The notes: generated from the letters alone by a model not told the origin. Counted from the stretch's first letter, positions 21,264 through 30,014 are shown. The stretch: DNA of 64,000 nt from Virgibacillus sp. LDC-1 (GCF_030137545.1 NZ_JARUVL010000012.1:8426-72425); one strand, 5' to 3'. Numbers and translations: made by a program.

Positions 21264-22154
21264 ATGACAATGTTAGAAAAAGAACAAGAAACAAAGCTTG
21301 TCATTATTACGGGGATGTCTGGAGCAGGTAAAACGGTAGCTATTCAAAGCTTTGAAGATCTTGGCTACTATTGTGTGGATAATTTACCACCAATGCTACT
21401 GCCAAAATTTTTAGAGCTAATGCGAGATTCAACGAACAATATTCACAAAGTTGCACTTGTCATGGATTTGCGAGGAAGAGAATTTTTTGATTCATTATTT
21501 GAAGCCTTGGATATACTCGGTGATGAGGAATGGCTTGATGAGCATATATTATTTTTGGATGCAAAGGACGAGCAGCTTGTGAGTCGCTATAAGGAGACAC
21601 GCCGCTCACATCCACTTGCAATCGGTGATTTACCTTTAAAGGGGATTAAGCAGGAGAGAGAAATACTAGATGAATTGCGAGGTAGGGCGCAACGAATCAT
21701 TGATACAACGAATTTAAAACCAAAGGATTTACGAGAAAAAATCCTTCGAGCTTATCAAGAAGAAAAGCAAGAAATATTTTCCGTTCATATGGTATCCTTT
21801 GGCTTTAAATATGGATTGCCAATTGATGCGGATCTTGTATTTGATGTTCGTTTTCTCCCAAATCCGCATTATGTATCTAATTTGCAGCCATTAACCGGTT
21901 TAAATCCGGATGTTTCTTCTTATGTGTTCAAATGGTCCGATACGCAAAAGTTTCAAGAAAAGGTTCTTGAGCTATTGCAATTTATGCTTCCATTATATAA
22001 AAAAGAAGGAAAATCACAGCTTGTTGTAGCGATTGGCTGTACTGGTGGACAGCATCGGTCTGTAGCGTTGGCTGAATTCTTTGCAAAGCAATTAACGAAC
22101 AATTATATTACGCATGTGAGCCATCGTGATATCGACAAGAGAAAGGGACATTAG
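21264..22154 (+). CDS. rapZ: RapZ/YvcJ nucleotide-binding protein
   Basis: P-loop protein of 296 residues with GMSGAGKT at 17-24 and the C-terminal RapZ signature [11 protein letters not shown]. coli RapZ binds GlmZ/GlmY sRNAs to control glucosamine-6-phosphate synthase; B. subtilis YvcJ hydrolyses GTP and affects competence. Which role applies here is unknown. AGGGGAG lies six bases before the ATG at 21264; an earlier in-frame TTG at 21246 lacks a site. The next gene follows after 2 bp. Confidence 0.92.
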   Translation: MTMLEKEQETKLVIITGMSGAGKTVAIQSFEDLGYYCVDNLPPMLLPKFLELMRDSTNNIHKVALVMDLRGREFFDSLFEALDILGDEEWLDEHILFLDAKDEQLVSRYKETRRSHPLAIGDLPLKGIKQEREILDELRGRAQRIIDTTNLKPKDLREKILRAYQEEKQEIFSVHMVSFGFKYGLPIDADLVFDVRFLPNPHYVSNLQPLTGLNPDVSSYVFKWSDTQKFQEKVLELLQFMLPLYKKEGKSQLVVAIGCTGGQHRSVALAEFFAKQLTNNYITHVSHRDIDKRKGH

Positions 22155-22156
22155 CG

Positions 22157-23116
22157 ATGACAGAAAATCATGAGCCACGTGTTGTTGTCATTGGTGGAGG
22201 AACAGGAATGCCTGTTTTGCTTCGTGGTTTAAAGCATTTACCAGTCCATTTAACAGCACTGGTAACTGTAGCAGATGATGGAGGCAGTACTGGAAGATTA
22301 CGATCAGAAATGGATATTCCCGCTCCAGGGGATATAAGGAATGTAATTGCAGCTTTATCAGATGTAGAGCCGATGCTTGTAGAGCTTTTTCAGCACCGCT
22401 TTTCAAGTGGAAATGGACTTTCTGGACATTCGATGGGGAACTTATTGTTAGCAGCAATGACATCCATTACAGGTGATTTTTATACAGGAATTAAGGAAAT
22501 ATCTCGTGTGCTAAACGTAAAAGGGGATATTTTACCAATATCGAACGAAATGATCTCGCTTCATGCAGAAATGGAAGATGGTACCATTGTTTCAGGTGAA
22601 TCAAATATTCCGCTTGCAAACAAGCAAATAAAGCGTGTTTTTTTGCGTCCTGAACCAGTTCAACCGTTGCCTAATGCAATTCAAGCAATAAATGAAGCGG
22701 ATCTTGTCGTTATTTCACCTGGAAGTCTATACACGAGTATTCTTCCGAATTTAATTATTCCAGGTATTGATGCGGCGATAAGACAAACAAAAGCAAAAGT
22801 AATTTATGTTTGTAATGTAATGACACAAGCAGGAGAAACAACGGGATATGCGGCATCCGATCATGTGAAAGCAATTTGGAACCATATCGGAGAAGACTGT
22901 GTGGATGCAGTTGTCGTTCATAATGAACCAATCAATGAAAGAATACTCCATGTTTATGCAGAAGAAAATGCTGTTCCAGTGCAATATGATATCGAGAAAC
23001 TGTTAGAAATGGGTCTACAGATTATTGAGGGAGATATCATTACACAGCACCACTTTACATTACGACATGACACACATAAAATATCCAAATTACTACATTC
23101 TATTGTATTAAATTAG
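22157..23116 (+). CDS. yvcK: Gluconeogenesis/morphogenesis factor YvcK
   Basis: Protein of 319 residues of the YvcK/CofD-like family. The N-terminal GGGTGMPVLLRGLK and VTVADDGGSTGRLR stretches bind a UDP-sugar in homologues. B. subtilis YvcK is needed for growth on gluconeogenic carbon and for correct PBP1 placement. AAAGGGAC precedes the start. It lies between rapZ and whiA in the order conserved across Firmicutes and Actinobacteria. Confidence 0.93.
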   Translation: MTENHEPRVVVIGGGTGMPVLLRGLKHLPVHLTALVTVADDGGSTGRLRSEMDIPAPGDIRNVIAALSDVEPMLVELFQHRFSSGNGLSGHSMGNLLLAAMTSITGDFYTGIKEISRVLNVKGDILPISNEMISLHAEMEDGTIVSGESNIPLANKQIKRVFLRPEPVQPLPNAIQAINEADLVVISPGSLYTSILPNLIIPGIDAAIRQTKAKVIYVCNVMTQAGETTGYAASDHVKAIWNHIGEDCVDAVVVHNEPINERILHVYAEENAVPVQYDIEKLLEMGLQIIEGDIITQHHFTLRHDTHKISKLLHSIVLN

Positions 23117-23150
23117 TTAAACGTAGTTTTTTGGTAAAGGAGGGATCATC

Positions 23151-24092
23151 ATGTCCTTCGCATCAGAAATAAAAAAAGAACTAACAAGTATTGAAGTAGA
23201 TACGTGCTGTGCACAGGCAGAGCTAGCTGCATTAATCCGAATGAATGGGACGATTTCTTTTTCACAGCAGGCATACATGCTTGATGTGCAAACAGAAAAT
23301 GCTGCGATTGCTCGGAGAATCTATATGTTAATCAAATCGAGATACGCGATGCCTGTTGAGCTTTTAGTTCGCAGGAAAATGAAGCTGAAAAAAAACAATG
23401 TATATATCGTTCGATTAAAGGATGGCGTCCGAAAGATGCTAGCAGATCTTAATATCTTAGAAGAACCATATTCTTTCATTCGTACGATATCCGATACGTA
23501 TCTAAAGAAATCCTGCTGCAAAAAGTCATATTTGCGAGGCGCTTTTTTAGCTGGTGGATCGATTAATAATCCGGAAACTTCCTCCTATCATTTAGAAATC
23601 TTTAATTTTTATGAGGAGCATAATAATGCATTATGTGAGTTATTCAATGCATTTCAATTACATGCGAGAAAGTTAGAACGAAGAAATGGTTATATCGTCT
23701 ATATTAAAGAAGCGGAAAAAATCACGGCATTTTTAAGTATTATTGGTGCCCACAACGCGTTGTTTAAATTTGAGGATGTTCGCATTGTACGAGATATGCG
23801 CAACTCGGTAAATCGTCTTGTGAATTGTGAAACAGCAAATTTAAATAAAACGATTGGAGCAGCCTATCGACAAATTGAAAATATCCAGTTAATTGAAAAC
23901 ACAGTTGGCTTGGATGCATTACCTGAAAAGCTTCGTGAAATTGCTGTATTACGTGTTCAGCATGATGATGTTACATTAAAGGAGCTAGGGGAACTTTGTG
24001 CTTCAGGTAAAATTTCTAAATCTGGTGTAAATCATCGGTTAAAGAAAATCGATGAATTTGCCGATAAGATAAGACGCGGAGAAAACATTTAA
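23151..24092 (+). CDS. whiA: DNA-binding protein WhiA
   Basis: Protein of 313 residues with an N-terminal LAGLIDADG-like homing-endonuclease fold lacking nuclease activity ([16 protein letters not shown] in the second repeat) and a C-terminal helix-turn-helix (VTLKELGEL...[13 protein letters not shown]). In Streptomyces it controls sporulation septation; in B. subtilis it affects division and chromosome segregation. AAAGGAGGGATC precedes the ATG. Confidence 0.94.
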   Translation: MSFASEIKKELTSIEVDTCCAQAELAALIRMNGTISFSQQAYMLDVQTENAAIARRIYMLIKSRYAMPVELLVRRKMKLKKNNVYIVRLKDGVRKMLADLNILEEPYSFIRTISDTYLKKSCCKKSYLRGAFLAGGSINNPETSSYHLEIFNFYEEHNNALCELFNAFQLHARKLERRNGYIVYIKEAEKITAFLSIIGAHNALFKFEDVRIVRDMRNSVNRLVNCETANLNKTIGAAYRQIENIQLIENTVGLDALPEKLREIAVLRVQHDDVTLKELGELCASGKISKSGVNHRLKKIDEFADKIRRGENI

Positions 24093-24110
24093 ATATTCTG
24101 GAAAATTTCA

Positions 24111-24139
24111 TTTTCATAAAGCGTGTTCCATGTTATAAT
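24111..24139 (+). promoter_or_regulatory. Sigma-A promoter for crh
   Basis: TTTTCA (24111-24116), a 17-bp spacer and TATAAT (24134-24139) with a TGT extension. It begins 19 bp after the whiA stop and suggests that crh can be expressed apart from the yvc cluster. Confidence 0.65.
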
Positions 24140-24237
24140 ATCGATAATTTACAAACAGAGACGAATCTGGGTAAAAAGAGGTATTTTAGTTGGAACGCGT
24201 TTTTTATATTTCGGTGAATATGGGGAGGGTGAATAGG

Positions 24238-24492
24238 TTGCTTGAACGAACGGTAAGAGTAGAACTAGAAACAGGACTCCAAGCAAGACCAGCTGCACAA
24301 TTTGTACAAGAAGCAAATCGTTATGCAGCGCATTTATTTATTGAAAAGGACAAAAAACGTGTTAATGCGAAAAGTATTATGGGATTAATGAGTTTAGCGG
24401 TTAGTCATGGAGAAACAATCTTACTACTTGCAGATGGATTAGATGAAGAAGCGGCATTAAATCATCTTGTAGCATATGTTTCGCGTACATAA
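24238..24492 (+). CDS. crh: Catabolite repression HPr-like protein Crh
   Basis: HPr paralogue of 84 residues. At the PTS-phosphorylation position it has Gln15 (GLQARPAA) in place of His, so it cannot carry phosphate for the PTS, but it keeps Ser46 (AKSIMGLMSL), the HprK target. Phosphorylated Crh is a CcpA corepressor in B. subtilis. The start is TTG with GGAGGGTGA upstream; numbering from it puts Gln and Ser exactly at 15 and 46. A bidirectional terminator follows. Confidence 0.95.
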   Translation: MLERTVRVELETGLQARPAAQFVQEANRYAAHLFIEKDKKRVNAKSIMGLMSLAVSHGETILLLADGLDEEAALNHLVAYVSRT

Positions 24493-24505
24493 TTGAACTG
24501 CAAAT

Positions 24506-24563
24506 AAAAAAGCTACCTTAAACGATTTGCCAAATGGCTGAGACGTTTAGAAGGTAGCTTTTT
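24506..24563. terminator. Bidirectional terminator between crh and clpP
   Basis: AAAAAAGCTACCTTAAACG pairs with CGTTTAGAAGGTAGCTTTTT, giving a T run on both strands between convergent genes. Confidence 0.85.
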
Positions 24564-24576
24564 ATGTTTTTTTGGA

Positions 24577-25170
24577 TTACTTTGTATCTGGTTTGCGCTC
24601 TAGGATTTTATCAATTAATCCATAGTCTACTGCTCTTTCAGCAGTCATAAAGTTATCGCGTTCTGTATCTTGCTCGACAACTTCTAGCGGCTGTCCAGTA
24701 CGTTCAGAAAGGATTTGATTCATTTTCTTTTTCATTTCAATAATTCTTCTAGCATGAATTTCGATATCTGTTGCTTGGCCTTGTGTACCTCCAAGCGGCT
24801 GGTGAATCATTACTTCACTGTTTGGTAATGCATAACGCTTTCCTTTTTCGCCCGCTGCGAGTAAAAATGCACCCATCGAAGCAGCCATTCCAGTACAAAT
24901 CGTCGATACATCAGATTTGATAAATTGCATCGTATCGTAAATAGCCATACCTGCAGTAATCGAACCACCAGGGGAGTTAATATAAAGCGAAATGTCCTTA
25001 CCTGGATCTTCTGCTTCTAGGAAAAGCAATTGAGCTACAATGGAATTTGCAACATTGTCATCAATTGCACTGCCAAGCATAATAATACGGTCCTTTAATA
25101 GACGAGAGTAAATATCATATGCACGTTCACCGCGGTTTGTTTGTTCAATAACTGTTGGAATTAAATTCAT
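24577..25170 (-). CDS. clpP: ATP-dependent Clp protease proteolytic subunit
   Basis: Serine protease of 197 residues that forms the tetradecameric ClpP barrel and works with ClpC, ClpX or ClpE. The catalytic triad is intact at Ser98 (GMAASMG), His123 (MIHQPLGG) and Asp172. The start at 25170 ([10 protein letters not shown]) has AGGAGG upstream; the longer frame runs through the CtsR operator and promoter and cannot be translated from that promoter. Confidence 0.97.
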   Translation of the reverse strand: MNLIPTVIEQTNRGERAYDIYSRLLKDRIIMLGSAIDDNVANSIVAQLLFLEAEDPGKDISLYINSPGGSITAGMAIYDTMQFIKSDVSTICTGMAASMGAFLLAAGEKGKRYALPNSEVMIHQPLGGTQGQATDIEIHARRIIEMKKKMNQILSERTGQPLEVVEQDTERDNFMTAERAVDYGLIDKILERKPDTK

Positions 25171-25222
25171 AAAAATCCTCCTTTTTTCGATTGCCATAAC
25201 CCTTTTATTAGGTTGTAAATTT

Positions 25223-25251
25223 ATCATAACGAAAAGGTCAATAAAGGTCAA
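25223..25251 (-). promoter_or_regulatory. Sigma-A promoter for clpP
   Basis: On the minus strand: TTGACC (25251-25246), 17-bp spacer, TATGAT (25228-25223). Confidence 0.8.
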
Positions 25252-25252
25252 A
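25236..25252. promoter_or_regulatory. CtsR operator over the clpP promoter
   Basis: GGTCAAT-AAA-GGTCAAA matches the CtsR tandem heptad (A/G)GTCAAA-NAN-(A/G)GTCAAA at 13 of 14 heptad bases. It covers the -35 and spacer of clpP, as expected for heat-shock repression by CtsR. ctsR itself is not in the window. Confidence 0.88.
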
Positions 25253-25374
25253 CAAAAAGTTCTTATGTACAACATTTAATTTTAATCGGTTTCTATATTA
25301 AATATACGCACCAACATAGCACATTTCAAGCATTCCCTAATGGAATAAAACATAAACACAGGTAGAAAAAATAC

Positions 25375-25403
25375 TTGTTTTGTTGTTATTGTCGCGTTAT
25401 AAT
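25375..25403 (+). promoter_or_regulatory. Promoter of tRNA-Arg
   Basis: TTGTTT (25375-25380), 17-bp spacer, TATAAT (25398-25403), 33 bp before the tRNA. Confidence 0.7.
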
Positions 25404-25435
25404 AGCCTATGTGTGTTAATTACATTTTATTAAAT

Positions 25436-25509
25436 GCGCTCGTAGCTCAGTCGGATAGAGCAATGGTTTCCGGTGCCATGTGTCGGGGGTTCGATTCCTC
25501 TCGAGCGCG
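25436..25509 (+). tRNA. tRNA-Arg(CCG)
   Basis: Full cloverleaf: acceptor GCGCTCG with CGAGCGC, D arm, anticodon stem ATGGT/GCCAT around loop TTCCGGT (anticodon CCG), and T arm GGGGGTTCGATTCCTCT. CCA is not encoded. It has its own promoter, and a terminator follows (25530-25557). No integrated element is seen at its 3' end. Confidence 0.93.
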
Positions 25510-25529
25510 CTATAATATCGTTTTAGCAA

Positions 25530-25557
25530 GGGATACAATCTTTGTATCTCTTTTTTT
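25530..25557 (+). terminator. Terminator after tRNA-Arg
   Basis: GGGATACAA pairs with TTTGTATCTC (one end wobble), then TTTTTTT. Confidence 0.85.
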
Positions 25558-25649
25558 GTGATGGAAAGTCCTTTTTGGTTGTTCTAAAACCTAGCAAAAA
25601 ATAGGATTTGTTTCAGTTGAAGGAAAGATATTGGGATAGTTCATAAACT

Positions 25650-25712
25650 AAAAAAGGGGAGCGCAGAACTCCCCAGCCGTTACGTGGGGATTAGGGGAAA
25701 TACGTAACGGCT
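25650..25712 (-). ncRNA. Double hairpin with C-rich loop and terminator downstream of dpaA
   Basis: On the minus strand an 11-bp perfect stem (AGCCGTTACGT at one end, ACGTAACGGCT at the other, 25675-25712) holds a 16-nt loop reading ATTTCCCCTAATCCCC. It is followed without a gap by GGGGAG/CTCCCC and TTTTTT (25674-25650). The second hairpin is a plain terminator for dpaA. The first is more than a terminator needs, and its C-rich loop could pair with ribosome-binding sites. Whether it is a separate small RNA or part of the dpaA 3' end is open. Confidence 0.45.
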
Positions 25713-25781
25713 ATTTAATTAGTACGAAGAAAAAAATAATAATCAGGGGGTCGAAAAGCGAAATAAGGAAGTTCTATATTT

Positions 25782-26666
25782 CTACTGCTCAATTAAATTT
25801 TTAATGATAACATCTGCAATAATGGTACCAGCAGTTTTTGGTGCTACCTTTCCAGGAAGCCCAAGCGCATGGATTGCTGTTATTCCTTTCTCTTTCGCAA
25901 ATTGAAAATTTGTGCCTCCGGGATTGGATGCGATATCAATTATAAGTGTCGAGTCTGATAAAGTGGAAAGCACTGTTGTATTTAGGATTTCAGTAGGAAT
26001 GGTATTAATTATAATGTCCATCTCTTTTGCTTTGTCCATTTCGTTTAGGATAGAAAAAGGTATTAGTCCCATTTCTTTTGCTCGAGCAAACGCTGTAGGG
26101 TTACGTGCTCCAACGTAAACAGAGGCTCCAATCGCAGCAAACAGTCGGGCTACTGTCATCCCGACACGTCCAAATCCAAGAATCATAACACGCGCACCAT
26201 GGATTGTATAGTTTGTATGTTTTATCGCTAGAGCTAATATACCTTCTGCCGTTGGAATAGCATTTAAGATGGCAACATCATCTCGTTTGAATATCTCCAC
26301 TAATGTTCGATCTGTTCGTTGAATCACTTCATTTAAATACCCATTTGATATTCCCGTAAAGATTTTACAATGACTTGGCGTATTTTTGATTAACTCTTCA
26401 GTCACAATCAAGGGCTCATTTGTAAAACGAGCATGTTCAACTCTTCCCTGTGCGCTTGTTCCACTTACTGGAAGGAGCAATCCGTCCAATTGGCTAACAT
26501 CCATCTTATCCAGTTTGACATGATGAATCCGATTGTGCTGAAGCTGTACCTGAACATTTTCAAAGCCGGCTAAATAAATGGTCCCATTTTGTTTTATTAA
26601 TTGATGAATGACTTCTAGGTAACGGTCATCTCCCCCAATAATAAGTACAGAAAATGAATGTTTCAT
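25782..26666 (-). CDS. dpaA: Dipicolinate synthase subunit A
   Basis: Protein of 294 residues, one half of the mother-cell enzyme that makes dipicolinic acid for spores. It has an N-terminal GGDDRYLEVI stretch, an NAD(P)-binding motif GARVMILGFGRVGMTVAR in the middle, and the conserved SNPGGTNFQFA and PGLPGK-like LGLPGKVAPKTAG. The start at 26666 has AAGGAGGT nearby; a longer in-frame start overlaps that site. Unlike B. subtilis, no dpaB follows: the next item downstream is a terminator and a tRNA. Confidence 0.9.
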   Translation of the reverse strand: MKHSFSVLIIGGDDRYLEVIHQLIKQNGTIYLAGFENVQVQLQHNRIHHVKLDKMDVSQLDGLLLPVSGTSAQGRVEHARFTNEPLIVTEELIKNTPSHCKIFTGISNGYLNEVIQRTDRTLVEIFKRDDVAILNAIPTAEGILALAIKHTNYTIHGARVMILGFGRVGMTVARLFAAIGASVYVGARNPTAFARAKEMGLIPFSILNEMDKAKEMDIIINTIPTEILNTTVLSTLSDSTLIIDIASNPGGTNFQFAKEKGITAIHALGLPGKVAPKTAGTIIADVIIKNLIEQ

Positions 26667-26878
26667 CCTAATAACCTCCTTCAGCATTTTGTTGATAACA
26701 GTTTCTATCTGGCGTGCAATGTTTGCATTATTATAGCATATGAAGCTCCTTAATGAAGACGACCCTATTCATTAATGATGAATAAAATTAGTACCACCAG
26801 AGTAGAAAACTTTTGAACAATTTTAGGAAAACCCTTATACTCGAAAGATAGAAATTTTGGATAAAGGAAGTGGAGAAA

Positions 26879-27862
26879 GTGGAAAATAGCATCCGAGTAG
26901 GAATAGTAGGCTATGGTAATTTAGGAAAAGGTGTAGAAATCGCAATCCATCGAAATCCAGATTTGAAATTAGTAGGAGTATTTACTAGAAGAGATCCTTC
27001 AACTATTCAAACTGTATTTCCTGGTGTTGAAGTGTTCACATATGATGAAATGGAAAAGTTTACAGATAAAATTGATGTTATGGTACTTTGTGGTGGTTCA
27101 GCAAGTGATTTACCTACGATGAGTCCAGAAATTGTAGCCAAGTTTAATATCGTAGATAGCTTTGATAATCATTCAAAAATTCCAGCACATATCGAAAAAG
27201 TAGATCGTGTTGCAAAGGAAAGTGGAAAAGTCGGTGTTGTTTCGGTAGGCTGGGATCCAGGACTCTTCTCCATGAATCGTTTACTAGGAGAAATCGTACT
27301 TCCAACAGGTGGCACACATACTTTTTGGGGAGAAGGACTAAGCCAAGGGCATTCTGAGGCAGTGAGACGTATTGAAGGTGTAAAAGCTGGAGTGCAATAT
27401 ACGGTGCCAATTGATCTAATTCTTGAAAAAGCAAGAGCTGGTGAAGGTGCGGAACTAACTGGCGCAGATCGCCATAAAAGAGTTTGTTATGTGGTAGCTG
27501 ATGAAAAGGATCAAACGCGGATTGAAAACGAAATTAAAACAATGCCAGACTATTTTGCACCATATGATACGACGGTTCATTTTATAAGTGAAGAAGAGCT
27601 AAAGCAAAATCATAGCAAGATGAAGCATGGAGGCTTTGTGATTCGTTCTGGAAATACAAGTGATGATAATCAAGCAACGGTTGAGTTCGCTTTAGCGTTG
27701 GATAGTAACCCAGAATTTACGGCTAGTGTATTAGTTGCATATGCAAGAGCAGCCTATCATTTAAACAAAAGAGGCGAAACGGGAGCAAAAACGGCATTTG
27801 ATATTCCTTTGTCAGTTATGACGAATAAATCAAGTGCTGAAATTTATAAGGATTTACTTTAA
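26879..27862 (+). CDS. ddh: meso-Diaminopimelate D-dehydrogenase
   Basis: NADPH enzyme of 327 residues that converts tetrahydrodipicolinate directly to meso-diaminopimelate. It opens with the cofactor motif GIVGYGNLGKGVE, then VFTRRDPSTI, and carries SVGWDPGLFSMNR and the substrate region GEGLSQGHSEAVR, as in the Lysinibacillus and Corynebacterium enzymes. B. subtilis lacks this route and uses acetylated intermediates. The start is probably GTG at 26879, after AAGGAAGTGGAG. It is divergent from dpaA, which draws on the same precursor. Confidence 0.93.
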   Translation: MENSIRVGIVGYGNLGKGVEIAIHRNPDLKLVGVFTRRDPSTIQTVFPGVEVFTYDEMEKFTDKIDVMVLCGGSASDLPTMSPEIVAKFNIVDSFDNHSKIPAHIEKVDRVAKESGKVGVVSVGWDPGLFSMNRLLGEIVLPTGGTHTFWGEGLSQGHSEAVRRIEGVKAGVQYTVPIDLILEKARAGEGAELTGADRHKRVCYVVADEKDQTRIENEIKTMPDYFAPYDTTVHFISEEELKQNHSKMKHGGFVIRSGNTSDDNQATVEFALALDSNPEFTASVLVAYARAAYHLNKRGETGAKTAFDIPLSVMTNKSSAEIYKDLL

Positions 27863-27891
27863 GAAGAAGTATGGCGGAAACCCAGGAATGT

Positions 27892-27938
27892 AAAAAAGTC
27901 AGATCGTTCATTTTTCGATGGGCAATCTGACTTTTTTA
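27892..27938 (+). terminator. Terminator after ddh
   Basis: AAAAAAGTCAGAT pairs with ATCTGACTTTTTT. A-runs on both sides could let it act in both directions, toward the small minus-strand gene as well. Confidence 0.85.
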
Positions 27939-27979
27939 TATAGATAAGATAAGTCTGTCTTTCTTTTCTATCACTGCTT

Positions 27980-28135
27980 TTACCGCTTTTCAGCAAATAG
28001 GAGTATTAATGTAGCAATAGGCCCCAAAAACAATGAGAGTAAAAACCAATTGAAAGCGGTTCTGTTTTTTCCTTGTGCCAATCCTGCATTGATCAACGCA
28101 AGTGTACCCCAGCCAACATAATAGCTTCCTTCCAT
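27980..28135 (-). CDS. Small membrane protein, 51 residues, unrecognised
   Basis: Minus-strand frame starting MEGSYYVGWGTLALINAGLA, then a polar QGKNRTAFN hinge and a hydrophobic helix (WFLLSLFLGPIATLILLF) ending AEKR. The second helix with its LGPIATLILLF pattern recalls small two-helix membrane proteins common in bacilli. AAGGGGGAT lies seven bases before the ATG, an excellent ribosome site, which together with the topology makes this a real gene in my view. It is convergent with ddh and divergent from rpoN. Function unknown. Confidence 0.7.
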   Translation of the reverse strand: MEGSYYVGWGTLALINAGLAQGKNRTAFNWFLLSLFLGPIATLILLFAEKR

Positions 28136-28322
28136 TTCATATCCCCCTTAAAACATTAAATTACCTTTTTATAATCTTTATGTCATTGTATTAAAAATTT
28201 TTGAAATAACAAAATAGGTGGATAGGTTTTAATTTTATATATTTACCAATTACAGTCTCGTGCGTTTTCCAGTTAGTTATGGCAAAATAGAAAAAAAGCA
28301 TGGTTTACTTGGAGAGGATTAG

Positions 28323-29618
28323 ATGAAGCCAAAGCTTATTCAAGAACAATCACTTCAATGGAAGATGAATCAGTCTTTGCTGCAGGCGATTCACATCTTG
28401 CAGCTTTCAAGTGTGGAATTAGTCGATTACTTGAAGCAGCTTTCCAAAGAGAATCCATTAATAGAAGATGTTGAATATAATTTTGATTTCTCGGCATATA
28501 AAGATACAGCAATCAATCATTTACCGATTGGGGAAACAAAAGAAAGCGCCATTTCTATGTATGAACAATTGAAAAAACAGCTTTATACATTAGATATTCC
28601 CCAGGAAATATTGCCGGTTGTATTATTCGGAATTGATTCATTAAATGAGGATGGGTATCTAGAAATCAGTCTTGAGGTTTGGGCTTCTGCATGTAATACT
28701 TCTGTTGAAATTGTAGAGCAAGCACTCGATTATATTCAACAGCTAGATCCACCTGGTATCGGAGCGAGATCGTTTCAGGAATGTATTTTATTACAGTTAA
28801 CAGTGAAGTCCCACGAAGAAAAAGCAATTCATATCCTTTTAAACGAACACTTAGATTGGATTGCGGATGAAAATACGAGCGCAATATCTGAAACGTACGC
28901 AATAGCAAAGTCGGATGCCGAAAATATTATCGAACAGATTAAAGCCAGTCATCCCAAGCCTGGACAACTATTGTCATCAAAAAGGGCAACCTATATTATT
29001 CCTGAAGCCTCCATTATAAAGGAAAAGGGAGCTTGGAAGATTAAATTCTTTCATTGGAGCACGCCTACCATTTCCTTAAACAAGACATATAAACAGCTCG
29101 ACGGGTATGATGCACCAACGTTGGCATTCATAGAAGAAAAAAAGAAGCAAATTGAACGGATTAACCAAGCAATCGGCTATCGATCTACCCTTATTCAGCG
29201 TATTATCCAGACGATTATAGAAAAACAAATGATGTACTTTGAGCATGGAGCTACATGGCTAAAGCCACTTACATTAAAAGAAGTTGCTGAACGTATCCGT
29301 GTAAGTATTTCCACCGTAAGTCGAACAATTCAAGGTAAATATGTACAAACACCACAGGGAATTATCGAGCTAAAGTTCTTTTTTCAACCGGGAATAAAGC
29401 AAAAGAATGGGAGTGCGATTTCAGCCTTTGCGTTAAAATACTTTATCCGAGAGGTTGTTCAACTTGAAGATAAACATAAACCATTTTCAGATGAAGCAAT
29501 AAAAAAGGAGATAGAATCGGCTTATGGAATCCAGGTTGCTCGAAGAACGATTGCGAAATATCGTGAGCTGTTACACATACGTGCATCAACAAAAAGAAGA
29601 CAGGGAGGAAGAACATGA
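28323..29618 (+). CDS. rpoN: RNA polymerase sigma-54 factor (SigL/RpoN)
   Basis: Sigma-54 of 431 residues. The N-terminal activator-interacting region is Gln/Leu-rich (LIQEQSLQWKMNQSLLQAIHILQLSS), the core-binding region follows, then a helix-turn-helix (LKEVAERIRVSISTVSRTIQGKY) and the C-terminal RpoN box ARRTIAKYREL, which reads the -24 element. In B. subtilis SigL serves levanase, arginine and branched-chain amino acid genes with activators such as RocR; rocB in this window could be a target (inference). The ATG follows TTGGAGAGGATTAG. The stop overlaps the next gene. Confidence 0.95.
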   Translation: MKPKLIQEQSLQWKMNQSLLQAIHILQLSSVELVDYLKQLSKENPLIEDVEYNFDFSAYKDTAINHLPIGETKESAISMYEQLKKQLYTLDIPQEILPVVLFGIDSLNEDGYLEISLEVWASACNTSVEIVEQALDYIQQLDPPGIGARSFQECILLQLTVKSHEEKAIHILLNEHLDWIADENTSAISETYAIAKSDAENIIEQIKASHPKPGQLLSSKRATYIIPEASIIKEKGAWKIKFFHWSTPTISLNKTYKQLDGYDAPTLAFIEEKKKQIERINQAIGYRSTLIQRIIQTIIEKQMMYFEHGATWLKPLTLKEVAERIRVSISTVSRTIQGKYVQTPQGIIELKFFFQPGIKQKNGSAISAFALKYFIREVVQLEDKHKPFSDEAIKKEIESAYGIQVARRTIAKYRELLHIRASTKRRQGGRT

Positions 29619-29857
29619 TGAAGCAGGTTATATTATATACAAAAGCGAATTGTCCATTATGCGATGAAGCAAAAACTCTTTTAGAGCTACTTCAAACGGA
29701 CTATTCATTTTCTATCGAAGAACGGGATATTTATAGCAATGATTCATGGTTAGAAACCTACCAATTAACAATTCCACATATTGTTATTGGGGAAACTGAA
29801 TTCGATTGTCGCTCTATCCAGCTTGATGTGATGGAAGAAGCATTGTTAAAAACTTAA
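29615..29857 (+). CDS. Glutaredoxin-like (DUF836) protein
   Basis: Thioredoxin-fold protein of 80 residues with a CPLC redox motif near the N-terminus (YTKANCPLCDEAKTLL), a cis-Pro region IPHIVIGE, and no extra domain. It could be a monothiol-exchange partner for bacillithiol, but that is speculation. The ATG overlaps the rpoN stop (ATGA), so the two are cotranscribed. A second ATG lies three bases on and is equally possible. Confidence 0.8.
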   Translation: MMKQVILYTKANCPLCDEAKTLLELLQTDYSFSIEERDIYSNDSWLETYQLTIPHIVIGETEFDCRSIQLDVMEEALLKT

Positions 29858-29880
29858 GAAGCGCTATCGTTTCAAAGGGA

Positions 29881-29922
29881 TCCTGACAAATGAAGTTATC
29901 ATTTTTCTTTTGTCAGGAAAAT
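29881..29922 (+). terminator. Terminator before the cggR promoter
   Basis: TCCTGACAAA pairs with TTTGTCAGGA around a loop of about 20 nt. The T run after the stem is poor, so efficiency is uncertain. Confidence 0.5.
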
Positions 29923-29949
29923 ACAGTACAAAGAGAAAAGTGATTTTTA

Positions 29950-29977
29950 TTGTATATTTTTAGTAGTGTGGTATAAT
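29950..29977 (+). promoter_or_regulatory. Sigma-A promoter for cggR-gapA
   Basis: TTGTAT (29950-29955), 16-bp spacer, TATAAT (29972-29977) preceded by TGG, an extended -10. An 11-bp perfect stem (CTAAGTGTAAA/TTTACACTTAG, 29978-30014) starts right after the -10; about 7 bp of it would form a hairpin at the 5' end of the transcript. Confidence 0.75.
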
Positions 29978-30014
29978 CTAAGTGTAAAGAAGCTTCATAT
30001 TTTTTTACACTTAG

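Noticed and set aside
23151-24092. WhiA as a homing endonuclease (mobile element)
   Set aside because: It has the LAGLIDADG fold but belongs to the WhiA family in its conserved yvcK-whiA-crh context.
25171-25275. Longer N-terminus for clpP
   Set aside because: It would include the promoter and CtsR operator; AGGAGG is placed for the start at 25170.
25436-25509. tRNA-Arg as an integration site
   Set aside because: No integrase gene and no repeat of the tRNA 3' end is seen downstream.
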